Positions 34,357-42,398 of a stretch of 64,000 nucleotides of DNA are shown in pieces. The notes under the pieces were generated by a model. That model worked only from the letters and a program-made list of their open reading frames with translations, did no database searches and was not told where the DNA came from. Made by a program: the position numbers and the translations under genes. The stretch's first letter is position 1. Each line of letters starts with the position of its first letter. Origin of the DNA: Brevibacillus choshinensis (GTDB lineage Bacteria; Bacillota; Bacilli; Brevibacillales; Brevibacillaceae); contig NZ_CP069127.1 of assembly GCF_016811915.1 (NCBI RefSeq), positions 3,633,001-3,697,000 of the forward strand. The letters run 5' to 3'.

Positions 34357-35001
34357 TTAATTCGTTGCGGCCAGCATGCAATCTTTCTGTTTCTTGGCTT
34401 CATACATGAGCGTGTCGGCTTTTTCCGTCAGCTGCATCGCATCCGCAGCATGAAGGGGAAACGATGCAACACCGATGCTTACCGTAACCCCATCGAGCTC
34501 TTCGCGGACTTGTTTTTGGATTCGCTCCCCGATCGCAAGCCCTCTATTCGTATCCGTATGAGGAAGGAGGACGACAAATTCTTCTCCCCCCCACCTGCCG
34601 ACGGCATCTTGCCTACGTACGCAGGCTTGCAAAACCGTCGCAAATTGACATAATAGTCTGTCACCTTCCAAGTGTCCATGCCGGTCGTTGTATTTTTTGA
34701 AATTGTCTAAATCAATGAACAAAAGAGTCACTGGGTATTTCGATCTACGTGCTGTTTCTACTTCTTGATTCAATCTGCTGACAAAACGACGATTGACCAG
34801 GACTCCTGTGAGTGAATCATGGTATGCCATCTGCTGTAAGGAATGGACGTACTTGCCAACGTAATACCCGACTGCCAGCTGGACTGCTGCAGCCCATATA
34901 AACCAGCCCGTTTCATGATCATCTGCGGGTGCTCCAAAGGCAAGAAGCCACATTCCGATCATCAGACAGGATGCTCCCATGCTGATCCAGCGTGAATCCA
35001 A
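34357..35001 (-). CDS. Membrane-bound diguanylate cyclase (GGDEF)
   Basis: A 214-residue protein that makes cyclic di-GMP from GTP. Two transmembrane helices (about 8-25 and 33-53) lead into a GGDEF domain: DSLTGVLVNRRF, LLFIDLDNFKKYND and the active-site GRWGGEEF, which is the active GGEEF form. The inhibitory I-site RRQD lies five residues before it, so feedback inhibition is expected. I prefer TTG 35,001 as start because GGAGGGGG stands about 5 bases upstream; longer frames are possible. No EAL or sensory domain, so the input is probably through the membrane part. Confidence 0.9.
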   Translation of the reverse strand: MDSRWISMGASCLMIGMWLLAFGAPADDHETGWFIWAAAVQLAVGYYVGKYVHSLQQMAYHDSLTGVLVNRRFVSRLNQEVETARRSKYPVTLLFIDLDNFKKYNDRHGHLEGDRLLCQFATVLQACVRRQDAVGRWGGEEFVVLLPHTDTNRGLAIGERIQKQVREELDGVTVSIGVASFPLHAADAMQLTEKADTLMYEAKKQKDCMLAATN

Positions 35002-35287
35002 AGAAATCCCCCTCCGGTCCATGCAAACAACACGCGCCCTTCGTGATACATAAGACCTATCTCTATTATACAAAATTAGGACTTAATTCGTAATGATAGG
35101 AATATTTTACCTATCTTTTTTCTTGAGTTCAAGATAATTTCTCATGTTCATAGACCCAATTTTCACTCACTTGAAAGAATCCCTCCAAAAAACTTACTAT
35201 TCACATTTATCCCAACCCTCTTTCTTTTTTTATGTCGCACCTTTATACTTACAAAAATATCCTTTATCGATAAGGAGGATTCTCCAA

Positions 35288-36541
35288 ATGGTTTGGCTGT
35301 ACAATCTCATCGCGCGTTATGACAGAGCCATCTGGATCCGCGTCATCGGGACCATTCTCACGACCTTCGCTGGTTTTATGCTCCGGCCGTTCCTCGCTTT
35401 CTACCTGTACGACCGGATGGATGGCAACCTCTTGCTAGCCGCGATGGTGACCAGCTTGCAACCGCTCACGAGCATCATTTCAGGTTACTTTGCGGGAAGC
35501 TTATCTGATCGTTATGGAAGAAAACCGTTGATGGTCGCAGCTCTCTTGATCGAATCGATTTCGATGATGGGCTACATCTGGGCCGATTCCATCTACACGT
35601 TTGCCTGTCTTACCATCCTCAACGGAATCGGTGCGTCCCTGTTTTGGCCAGCGGCCAGCGCACAGGTGACTGACATCGTCCCAGAGGAGAAGCGAAGCGA
35701 GGTTTTCGCATTGCTCCATACAGCTCTGAATCTGGGAGCGGCATCTGGCCCCTTAATCGGGGTTGCGCTGTATAAGATCAACCCTGGCATCGCATTCGGT
35801 ATCTGCTCACTCGCACTCTTCATTTACTGCTTACTCATCGCTTGGCAGATACCGGAAACATTGCCTCAGGAAAAGCGGATTCAAGCCAGGAAGGGTGATG
35901 GCGAGAGTTCGGCGGGCCGGATGAAGCTTTTTGAACACAAGACCTTGATCTGGATGACACTCGCTGCTATCCCGGTGTCATTCCTCTATTCACAGGTTGA
36001 AATCATCCTGCCCCAGCACCTGCGTACCAAATACGATGACTTCCTCACCATCTTCGCCACCTTAATGACCATTAACGGAATCCTCGTCGTATGCTGTCAG
36101 ATCGCTATCGCCAAATTCGCCGAACGCTTCCCAGCCCATCGCGTCATCCTGACGGCGTATTTATTCCTCGCGTGTGTCGGCTTCGGTTACGGCTGGGCAC
36201 CAGGCCTGCTTGCTCTCATCCTCGCAGAGACACTGTTCACCATCGGGGAAATGCTGTACGGCCCCCAAATCCAGAAAGCCATTTCAGTCATGGCTCCTGA
36301 AGAATTCCGCGGGCGCTACTTCGCCATTTTTGGCGCTAACTGGGGAATTACCGGTACGATTGGCCCATCCGTCGGTGCCATCGCGTTTCGCGGCATAGGC
36401 GGCGCCTACTGGTTCTCTGTGTTAGGATTGCTGCTGCTCATCGGCGGACTCTTCCAATACCGTTTTGTCAAAAAAGCGATGCTCCGCCAAGCACCACCGT
36501 CCACTCAGCCCGAGCAGCAGGCTGTTTCCCCGTCCCTCTGA
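35288..36541 (+). CDS. Major facilitator superfamily exporter
   Basis: A 417-residue transporter with 12 predicted helices. The loop 2-3 motif A reads GSLSDRYGRKPLM and the motif C-like region LNLGAASGPLIG is present in helix 5, which is typical of drug:proton antiporters. Start ATG 35,288 follows TAAGGAGG; an in-frame ATG at 35,144 lacks a ribosome site and its product is not family-like. The C-terminal tail is short and hydrophilic. Substrate unknown. Single gene with its own terminator. Confidence 0.92.
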   Translation: MVWLYNLIARYDRAIWIRVIGTILTTFAGFMLRPFLAFYLYDRMDGNLLLAAMVTSLQPLTSIISGYFAGSLSDRYGRKPLMVAALLIESISMMGYIWADSIYTFACLTILNGIGASLFWPAASAQVTDIVPEEKRSEVFALLHTALNLGAASGPLIGVALYKINPGIAFGICSLALFIYCLLIAWQIPETLPQEKRIQARKGDGESSAGRMKLFEHKTLIWMTLAAIPVSFLYSQVEIILPQHLRTKYDDFLTIFATLMTINGILVVCCQIAIAKFAERFPAHRVILTAYLFLACVGFGYGWAPGLLALILAETLFTIGEMLYGPQIQKAISVMAPEEFRGRYFAIFGANWGITGTIGPSVGAIAFRGIGGAYWFSVLGLLLLIGGLFQYRFVKKAMLRQAPPSTQPEQQAVSPSL

Positions 36542-36563
36542 CCGATCGCCCGTTCCTCGCAAC

Positions 36564-36608
36564 AAAAGCCTGATGCGCACTTCTCGCACATCAGGCTTTC
36601 TTTTTGTC
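36564..36608 (+). terminator. Rho-independent terminator of the MFS gene
   Basis: AAAGCCTGATG pairs with CATCAGGCTTT around a short loop, followed by CTTTTTG. Confidence 0.85.
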
Positions 36609-36699
36609 ATTCACACTATTTCTATGGGATCACGAATTGGAACGAAATGGTAAGGGAAAACTGATGAGTACCTACTGAAAGACGGGAGTGAGAGACTGG

Positions 36700-37767
36700 A
36701 TGCCCCGGATTGAAGCTGTTGCTACTGCAGTACCTCCCTATGTAATTACCCAAGAAGATTCGATGAAATTGGCGCGTCGCTTTTTTCAAGACGCTTTCCC
36801 TGATATTGACCGACTCCTGGGCGTATTCGGAAACAGTCAGATCCACAAGCGCCATCTTTGCATGCCATTGGATTGGTATGAAAGTGAACGGCATTTTGCT
36901 GAAAAGAACAAGCTGTACGTGGCTAACGCAGAAGAGCTGGCAGCCCAGGCAGCGCGCAATTGCTTGGGAAAAGCAAAGCTCTCCGCTGACTCTATCGACT
37001 GCCTGATGTTTGTATCCAGCACCGGAATCGCTACGCCCAGTCTGGATTCGCGCTTGGTCAACCGGTTAGGGATGCGCTCGGACGTCACCCGCGTACCTCT
37101 TTGGGGTCTCGGATGTGCAGGCGGTGCCATGGGACTCTCTCGTGCTTGCGAGTACGCTCGCGCTTATCCAGAACGCCGTGTGCTACTCGTCAGCGTCGAG
37201 CTGTGCGGCTTGACCTTTATCCGACAAGATATGTCCAAAAGCAATCTGGTCGCGACCTGTCTGTTTGGGGACGGCGCTGCTGCTGTTCTCATCGAAGGCG
37301 ACCATGCAGGCTCGCAAGAACAAAGCTCCCCGCGGCCGTATTTCCGCGGTGCACGGACTACGACATGGCCTGATACGTTGGACGTCATGGGTTGGGAGGT
37401 GACAGAGCCTGGCCTCAAGGTCGTCTTTTCCCGCGACATTCCCAGCCTCATCCATCAATCCATGCGAGAAAATGTCGATACCTTTTTAACCCCTCATGAC
37501 ACCTCAGTCGACCGCTTGCGGCATTTCATTTTTCATCCGGGAGGAGCCAAGGTGCTGACTGCCTACCAGCGTTCATTGGGATTGTCAGCCGAAGCTACGC
37601 GTCTTTCCTCAGAGGTACTGAGGGACTTTGGCAACATGTCCTCTCCGACCGTGCTTTTCGTGCTGGAGAAGAGCATGGAGCGGAATTGGGAGCCAGGCGA
37701 TTTAGGACTGCTCGCGGCACTCGGTCCTGGATTCAGCTCAGAAATGCTGCTTCTGGAAGCGAGGTGA
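36700..37767 (+). CDS. Type III polyketide synthase (chalcone/alkylpyrone synthase-like, BpsA)
   Basis: A 355-residue thiolase-fold enzyme that extends fatty acyl starters with malonyl-CoA to alkylpyrones or alkylresorcinols. The catalytic triad is visible: Cys139 in GLGCAGGAMG, His in FIFHPGGAKVL (about 270) and Asn in FGNMSSPTVLF (about 305). ATG 36,700 is chosen over GTG 36,688 because GGGAGTGAGAG precedes it and residues align from there. The next gene is an ICMT-family methyltransferase starting 5 bases later, the bpsA-bpsB order known in Bacillus, where BpsB O-methylates the product. Confidence 0.94.
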   Translation: MPRIEAVATAVPPYVITQEDSMKLARRFFQDAFPDIDRLLGVFGNSQIHKRHLCMPLDWYESERHFAEKNKLYVANAEELAAQAARNCLGKAKLSADSIDCLMFVSSTGIATPSLDSRLVNRLGMRSDVTRVPLWGLGCAGGAMGLSRACEYARAYPERRVLLVSVELCGLTFIRQDMSKSNLVATCLFGDGAAAVLIEGDHAGSQEQSSPRPYFRGARTTTWPDTLDVMGWEVTEPGLKVVFSRDIPSLIHQSMRENVDTFLTPHDTSVDRLRHFIFHPGGAKVLTAYQRSLGLSAEATRLSSEVLRDFGNMSSPTVLFVLEKSMERNWEPGDLGLLAALGPGFSSEMLLLEAR

Positions 37768-37772
37768 CGCAG

Positions 37773-38288
37773 GTGCTATTTTTTTGGATCGTCCTTGGAG
37801 TCCTACTCATGCAGCGAGTGTCTGAGCTTTTCCTCGCAGCCAGAAATGCGCGGATCGCGCGAGAGATGGGCGGATATGAAGTCGGTGCCGAGCATTACGT
37901 GTACATCGTCGCTTTGCATGTTCTCTTTTTCCTGAGTCTGACTGTCGAAGTGATGATGTCCCAGCCTGTTTCTCTTCCCGTGTGGTGGAAGGTTTCGTTT
38001 ACAGTGTTTCTCTGTGCCCAGGCCCTGCGCTATTGGTGCATCTGGAGTCTGGGGAGCCGCTGGAATACCCGGATCTTGATCGTGCCTGACTCTCCTCCCG
38101 TTTTGCGCGGCCCTTACCGCTTTCTGCGTCATCCCAATTACCTGGTGGTCGCAACCGAGCTTTTCGTATTGCCGATGACGTTTGGCGCTATCTTCACCGC
38201 TTTCACTTTCTCACTGCTGAATGCATGGATGCTGCTTCGCGTTCGGATTCCTCTGGAAAACAGTGCTGTTTACCCGACGAAAGAATAA
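37773..38288 (+). CDS. Isoprenylcysteine carboxyl methyltransferase family protein (BpsB/YpbQ-like)
   Basis: A 171-residue membrane protein with four or five hydrophobic helices. The ICMT signature is present near the C-terminus: GPYRFLRHPNYLVVATEL, then a helix and a short IPLENSAV tail. In bacteria this family methylates small lipophilic products; next to a type III PKS it is expected to methylate alkylpyrones. Start GTG 37,773 follows GAGGTGA at 5 bases; GTG 37,764, overlapping the PKS stop, is also possible. Operon with the PKS. Confidence 0.9.
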   Translation: MLFFWIVLGVLLMQRVSELFLAARNARIAREMGGYEVGAEHYVYIVALHVLFFLSLTVEVMMSQPVSLPVWWKVSFTVFLCAQALRYWCIWSLGSRWNTRILIVPDSPPVLRGPYRFLRHPNYLVVATELFVLPMTFGAIFTAFTFSLLNAWMLLRVRIPLENSAVYPTKE

Positions 38289-38295
38289 AACATAG

Positions 38296-38335
38296 CAAAA
38301 AAGTCCCGGTCATCATTCGACGACGGAGACTTTTT
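38296..38335 (+). terminator. Rho-independent terminator of the PKS operon
   Basis: AAAAAAGTC...GGTC pairs imperfectly with GAC...GACTTTTT. It follows the methyltransferase stop by 8 bases. Confidence 0.6.
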
Positions 38336-38410
38336 ACACAATTTTAGGTTTATCTTTCTTCGTCTGGAGGTAGAAGATAGAGTACCTATCTTACTCGCGA
38401 GGTGACACTC

Positions 38411-38734
38411 ATGAATCGGACCAGCGTATTTGAGCCTCTGGAGACGAGAAAAATGATCGTCCGTGAATTCTTTGACTTGATCGATACCATCCCAAACTCG
38501 GATGCACAGGAAACGGTACAAAAGTTTCTCCGTTACCTGCAGGGAGTCCTGCGGATCAAGCAAGTCGTTCCCCCGACTGTAGAAATCATGACCGTCGTCA
38601 AACAGAGCAAACCGTTTCTCTATCACGCTGCCAGAAGAAGCGTGCTGCGGTCAAGCAATCTATACATGCTCTTTCAAGTGGAGATGGATCTCGAACTCGC
38701 GAAAGAGCGCTTGGAGCAGTATACGCAGCAATAA
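38411..38734 (+). CDS. Hypothetical protein, helical, 107 residues
   Basis: Start ATG 38,411 follows GCGAGGTGA at a good distance. The product is mostly helical and mixed-charge (TRKMIVREFFDLIDTI, AQETVQKFLRYLQGVL, EMDLELAKERLEQY), soluble and without signal peptide. I recognise no family. It ends 6 bases before the convergent aminopeptidase gene. Likely real because of length, ribosome site and core-like codon use. Confidence 0.75.
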   Translation: MNRTSVFEPLETRKMIVREFFDLIDTIPNSDAQETVQKFLRYLQGVLRIKQVVPPTVEIMTVVKQSKPFLYHAARRSVLRSSNLYMLFQVEMDLELAKERLEQYTQQ

Positions 38735-38740
38735 AAGACG

Positions 38741-39856
38741 CTACGCTTTCAAATTCTCTGGGTTGAGGCATTCCAGCTCAGGGATGACAAAGACACCGTC
38801 TTTGCGAATCAATACGCCATCGAACCAGATTTCTCCACCGCCCCAATCTGGGCGCTGGATGGATACCATATCCCAGTGAACGGAAGACTTGTTGCCATTG
38901 TATGCTTCGTCATAGCATTGGCCTGGGGTGAAGTGGAAGCTTCCGTCGATTTTTTCATCAAACAGAATGTCTTTCATCGGGTTGCGAATGAATGGGTTTA
39001 CGCCAATTGCGAATTCACCGATGTAACGCGCTCCCTCATCCGTGTCTAGAATCTGGTTGATTCGATCTGTATCATTCGCAGTCGCTTTGACAATTTTTCC
39101 GTTTTCAAAAGTGAGCTGTACATTTTCAAACACAAAACCGTGGTACGGTGTCGGCGCATTGTGAGTGATGGTTCCATTGACCGAATCCTTTACGGGAGCC
39201 GTGTACACTTCACCGTCCGGAATATTGCGGAGTCCTGCACATTTCACGGCAGGAATGTCTTTAATGGAGAAAGTCAGATCGGTACCCGGACCAACCAGGC
39301 GCACTTCATCGGTGCGATTCATCAGGTCTACGAGGCTATCCATCGCTTTGTCCATTTTTGCGTAGTCCAGATTGCACACCTGGAAGTAAAAGTCTTCAAA
39401 TGCTGCCGTCGACATATTCGCGAGCTGCGCCATTGAAGCGTTCGGATAGCGAAGAACGACCCATTTGGTATGAGGTACGCGGACGTTCATCACGGGAAGC
39501 TCATACAGGCGGGAATACATGCCCAATTTGTCACCTGGCACATCTGCCATTTCATTGATGTTGCTTCCCGCACGAATCCCTATGTAACCGTCCATTTTTT
39601 CCATGAGCTTCACTTCATGCTCTACCATGACGGCCAGTTGTTCTTCATTGCAATTCATCGCCAATTCACGGCTCACTGCCGGATTGATCAGCTGAACGAA
39701 AGGATTCCCTTTTGCCTTGTAGATTTCACGCACCAGCGCCGCTACCAGATCTGGTGTCTCTCCTTTGGCATTTATCAGGATGTTTTCACCTGGCTGCACT
39801 CGTACGGAATAGTTAACGAGATTGTAAGCCAATTGCTCAAGACGCGGATCTCTCAT
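38741..39856 (-). CDS. M29-family aminopeptidase (AmpS / aminopeptidase T type)
   Basis: A 371-residue cytosolic metallo-aminopeptidase. The metal ligands of family M29 are visible: Glu in DGEVYTAPV, Glu in IGEFAIGVN, His in GSFHFTPGQ, His and Asp in SSVHWDMVS. The N-terminal domain (LVNYSVRVQPGENILI) is typical. These enzymes remove N-terminal residues with Co, Zn or Mg. All ligands are intact and the length is normal. Single gene. Promoter region 39,857-39,993 is AT-rich without a clear hexamer pair. Confidence 0.95.
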   Translation of the reverse strand: MRDPRLEQLAYNLVNYSVRVQPGENILINAKGETPDLVAALVREIYKAKGNPFVQLINPAVSRELAMNCNEEQLAVMVEHEVKLMEKMDGYIGIRAGSNINEMADVPGDKLGMYSRLYELPVMNVRVPHTKWVVLRYPNASMAQLANMSTAAFEDFYFQVCNLDYAKMDKAMDSLVDLMNRTDEVRLVGPGTDLTFSIKDIPAVKCAGLRNIPDGEVYTAPVKDSVNGTITHNAPTPYHGFVFENVQLTFENGKIVKATANDTDRINQILDTDEGARYIGEFAIGVNPFIRNPMKDILFDEKIDGSFHFTPGQCYDEAYNGNKSSVHWDMVSIQRPDWGGGEIWFDGVLIRKDGVFVIPELECLNPENLKA

Positions 39857-39993
39857 GAATCACTCACCCTTTCCCAATTTTCTGATTCCTCTTGTATTTT
39901 TAACGATAAATCGCAATAAGTCAATAAAATATATTTTATCAATTGGATATAGGGAAGCACCAGCTCGTCTTGCAGCTGGACTCCCCTTTTGTG

Positions 39994-40164
39994 TCACTGC
40001 CTGTTTCCTCTGTCCTCGATCGTCCCCATCTTGTACATGTCGCTCACCTGTTCTTGGGTCGTCGCCATTCCATCTGCAAATTCATTTGTCCCTGACATCT
40101 CAGCGGCTTCTGCAGCTCCACCTTGCTCTGCCCATTCTTGTCTGCCCTGTTGTTGCTGAGTCAT
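39994..40164 (-). CDS. Small hydrophilic protein (DUF4025/YozQ-like)
   Basis: A 56-residue hydrophilic protein starting at ATG 40,164 after GAAAGGAGGAG. The C-terminal part DGMATTQEQVSDMYKMGTI resembles the GLATTHEQVSDTY block of small Bacillus proteins of the DUF4025 type. The N-terminus is Gln-rich. Function unknown, possibly spore-associated. The family match is from memory and is moderate. Confidence 0.6.
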   Translation of the reverse strand: MTQQQQGRQEWAEQGGAAEAAEMSGTNEFADGMATTQEQVSDMYKMGTIEDRGNRQ

Positions 40165-40249
40165 TCGTACTCCTCCTTTCCGGATTTCCGCTATAGTTTT
40201 TACCGGGAACTCCCTGTTTACCCATTCGCTTGCATCCGGATTGAAAAAG

Positions 40250-40290
40250 CACAAAGACGCTTTGCTCACTCTGAGCAAAGCGTCTCCTTC
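40250..40290 (-). terminator. Rho-independent terminator of the repeat-protein gene
   Basis: AGACGCTTTGCTCA (about 40,256-40,269) pairs perfectly with TGAGCAAAGCGTCT; on the minus strand TTTGTGCTTTTTC follows. Confidence 0.8.
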
Positions 40291-40300
40291 TATTTTTCCT

Positions 40301-40915
40301 TTATTTGTCGCTGTCTGACTCTGGTGCAGTCCAAGACCAGCCGCTGCCGCTTCCGGTATTTTGGAATGCGTCGGCATTGATGACAATCGTTTCATCCTCT
40401 ACTGGACCAGTTACCCAGCCGCTTACTGTAGGAGCTGCCGATGCTGCTGCAGGATTCACCACGATGTATTGACCCTCTACAGGAGCTGCTACCCAGCCAG
40501 CGGAAGGCGCATTTACAGGAACCTGTTGGTTTTGGATAACGAATTGATCTTCTACAGGAGCTGCTACCCAGCCGCTTGCGGCATTGGTTGCTGCTGCTTG
40601 ATCACCATTTACAATCACGAACTGATCTTCTACAGGACTGTTCGCCCATCCGGCAGATTTGGAAGTCACTTGCTCTTTTTGCGGGAGAACGTATTGATCT
40701 TCCACTGGCATGTTGACCCATCCCGCTTGACCGGAGGTTGTCGCTTGTGGTGCTGCAATCGGGGTTGCTGTTGGTGCAATCGGGGTTGCTGTTGGTGCAA
40801 CCGGAGCTGCTGTTGGTGCGGCTGTGGCAGCAGGCTCCTCCGCACAGGCTGCTTGCGCAAACAGCGCTGCTCCCAGAATCATGCTTCCCATCATCCATGT
40901 GCTGCTTTTTCTCAT
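40301..40915 (-). CDS. Secreted protein with five GW-PVEDQ repeats
   Basis: A 204-residue exported protein. ATG 40,915 follows GGGGAG; the signal peptide ends near AQAACA. An Ala/Pro/Thr linker with the word PTAAP/IAPTATP repeated leads to five repeats of about 27 residues, each with the core G-W-V/A-x-x-P-V-E-D/G-Q/E: GWVNMPVEDQYVL, GWANSPVEDQFVI, GWVAAPVEDQFVI, GWVAAPVEGQYIV and GWVTGPVEDETIV. The tail is Gly/Ser/Trp-rich. I know no named family with this repeat. A wall-associated or spore-surface role is possible. It precedes a MarR gene region but has its own terminator. Confidence 0.88.
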   Translation of the reverse strand: MRKSSTWMMGSMILGAALFAQAACAEEPAATAAPTAAPVAPTATPIAPTATPIAAPQATTSGQAGWVNMPVEDQYVLPQKEQVTSKSAGWANSPVEDQFVIVNGDQAAATNAASGWVAAPVEDQFVIQNQQVPVNAPSAGWVAAPVEGQYIVVNPAAASAAPTVSGWVTGPVEDETIVINADAFQNTGSGSGWSWTAPESDSDK

Positions 40916-40987
40916 CTTGTGTACACTCCCCATTGGTTGTACACACTGTCATCAGAAATGTCCCCCACCCGCTAACCTGACGGCTTG

Positions 40988-41416
40988 CTACAAACACTGC
41001 TTCATTTTCACCAGAAAATATGTAAACTGTGCAATCTCTTCGTCGCTCAGGTTTTCCAACAGCTTACTTAGTAGCACACACCGACGAGACAAAAGACTCT
41101 CAATCAATGGGATTGCTTTTTCGGATAAAGTAACCCATACGACACGACGGTCCTGTTCGTCTCGGATCCGATCAATGTAACCAGCTTTCACTAGCCTATT
41201 GAGCGCAATCGTTGTAGCGCTATTGGACTGCTTCAGTATATTCGCCAGCTCGGATACCGTACTTCGTCCACGTTCATGAAGCACTCGCAGCAAAATGAAT
41301 TGCTTTGGGCTGATCTGCTCTTCTTCCTCCAGCCAATGGCTGATAAAATAGCGAGCCATCTCGACAAATACGCGATCCAATTCTTCGATTTTACTGGTGC
41401 GGGACATTTCGCTCAC
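40988..41416 (-). CDS. MarR-family transcriptional regulator
   Basis: A 142-residue winged-helix regulator. The recognition region SVSELANILKQSNSATTIALNRLVKAGYI-like core (reading ELANILKQSNSATT) and the wing DEQDRRVVWVTLSEKA with the conserved DRR are clear. Start is GTG 41,416 with ACAGGTGAT upstream. A palindrome 32 bases upstream is a likely operator for autoregulation. No neighbouring gene is an obvious target; the signal is unknown. Confidence 0.92.
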   Translation of the reverse strand: MSEMSRTSKIEELDRVFVEMARYFISHWLEEEEQISPKQFILLRVLHERGRSTVSELANILKQSNSATTIALNRLVKAGYIDRIRDEQDRRVVWVTLSEKAIPLIESLLSRRCVLLSKLLENLSDEEIAQFTYFLVKMKQCL

Positions 41417-41447
41417 ATCATCACCTGTTTTCAGAAATTTTTTACGA

Positions 41448-41479
41448 TACTTTTACTATAAAACTATATAGTGTAAGTA
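41448..41479. promoter_or_regulatory. Candidate MarR operator (inverted repeat)
   Basis: Arms TACTTTTACTATA (41,448-41,460) and TATAGTGTAAGTA (41,467-41,479) match at 11 of 13 positions around a 6-base centre. It sits just upstream of the marR start. The rest of 41,480-41,787 holds no gene, only a TATAAT at 41,724-41,729 that may belong to the signal peptidase promoter. Confidence 0.55.
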
Positions 41480-41787
41480 CGGGAAGAGCAAGTCTTACCC
41501 TTCAAAATCATTTTTCTGAGATACAGGTGCGTGAACTGTGACAATGTGTTTACGATTTAATATTTTTACTGTAAAAGTTATTTGCAACATCATCTTACCT
41601 CAAACAGGAAAAACTGACAATACCCGAAAATGGCAAAATCGTGACATGGATTTTACTCGCCAACTTTTTTCGCTCTCCCAACCTTTTCCTTGAATCTTCT
41701 TCCGTATTCAAACGTAAAGCATGTATAATGAAAGGGCAGGTTTTGACCAGAGTACTAGAAAAACCAATTACATAGGAGATCAGATCT

Positions 41788-42348
41788 ATGGAACAAACGA
41801 ATAGTGCAACCAAATGGAAAGTAGAACTGTTTGATTGGTTAAAATCGTTCTTACTGATTGGCGGATTGACCGTCTTTATCTACGTATTTGTGATGGCCCC
41901 ATACGTGGTTCAAGGAAGATCGATGGAGAGCACGCTGCACGACCGCGAGCGCGTGATCGTAAACAAAGCCATCTATTATTTGAAAGACCCCCAACCAGGC
42001 GACATTGTGATCATTCATCCTGACGCCAGCGGAGACAACTGGATCAAACGCGTAGTCGCGAAAGCCGGAGATACCGTGGAAGCGAAGAATGATCAGCTGT
42101 ATGTCAATGGACAACCACTGAGTGAAGAGTATTTGACGAACAATAAGTTGAAAGCTTCTGCAGCGGGTGTCACTCTAACCGAAGACTTCGGTCCGGTTAC
42201 GATCCCTGAGGGCAGTGTTTTCGTGATGGGAGACAACCGCAACAACAGTATGGACAGCCGTGTCATCGGACCGGTAAAGCTGGACCATGTCGTAGGACGC
42301 GCAGAAGCCGTTTATTGGCCGCTCGCCGACATCCGTCTTCCCCGTTAA
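41788..42348 (+). CDS. sip: Signal peptidase I
   Basis: A 186-residue type I signal peptidase of the Bacillus SipS type, which cleaves signal peptides of exported proteins. One N-terminal transmembrane helix (about 18-40) is followed by catalytic Ser45 in GRSMESTL and the general base Lys87 in NWIKRVVAK; box D-E GDNRNNSMDSR is complete. Start ATG 41,788 has GGAGATCAGATC-type spacing to AGGAG. Normal length for the Gram-positive class with a single anchor. Confidence 0.96.
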   Translation: MEQTNSATKWKVELFDWLKSFLLIGGLTVFIYVFVMAPYVVQGRSMESTLHDRERVIVNKAIYYLKDPQPGDIVIIHPDASGDNWIKRVVAKAGDTVEAKNDQLYVNGQPLSEEYLTNNKLKASAAGVTLTEDFGPVTIPEGSVFVMGDNRNNSMDSRVIGPVKLDHVVGRAEAVYWPLADIRLPR

Positions 42349-42357
42349 GCGAATAGC

Positions 42358-42391
42358 AAAAAGCCGCTCCTTATGAGCGGCTTTCTTTTTT
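42358..42391. terminator. Rho-independent terminator between sip and the convergent vanY-like gene
   Basis: AAAGCCGCTC pairs with GAGCGGCTTT, followed by CTTTTTT on the plus strand. Confidence 0.85.
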
Positions 42392-42398
42392 GCAACGA

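Noticed and set aside
35144..35287. MFS transporter start at ATG 35,144
   Set aside because: No ribosome site, and the encoded leader is not transporter-like; ATG 35,288 has AAGGAGG.
40361..40975. Cys-rich plus-strand frame opposite the repeat protein
   Set aside because: A mirror of the repeated GW-PVEDQ gene; its regular pattern comes from the opposite strand.
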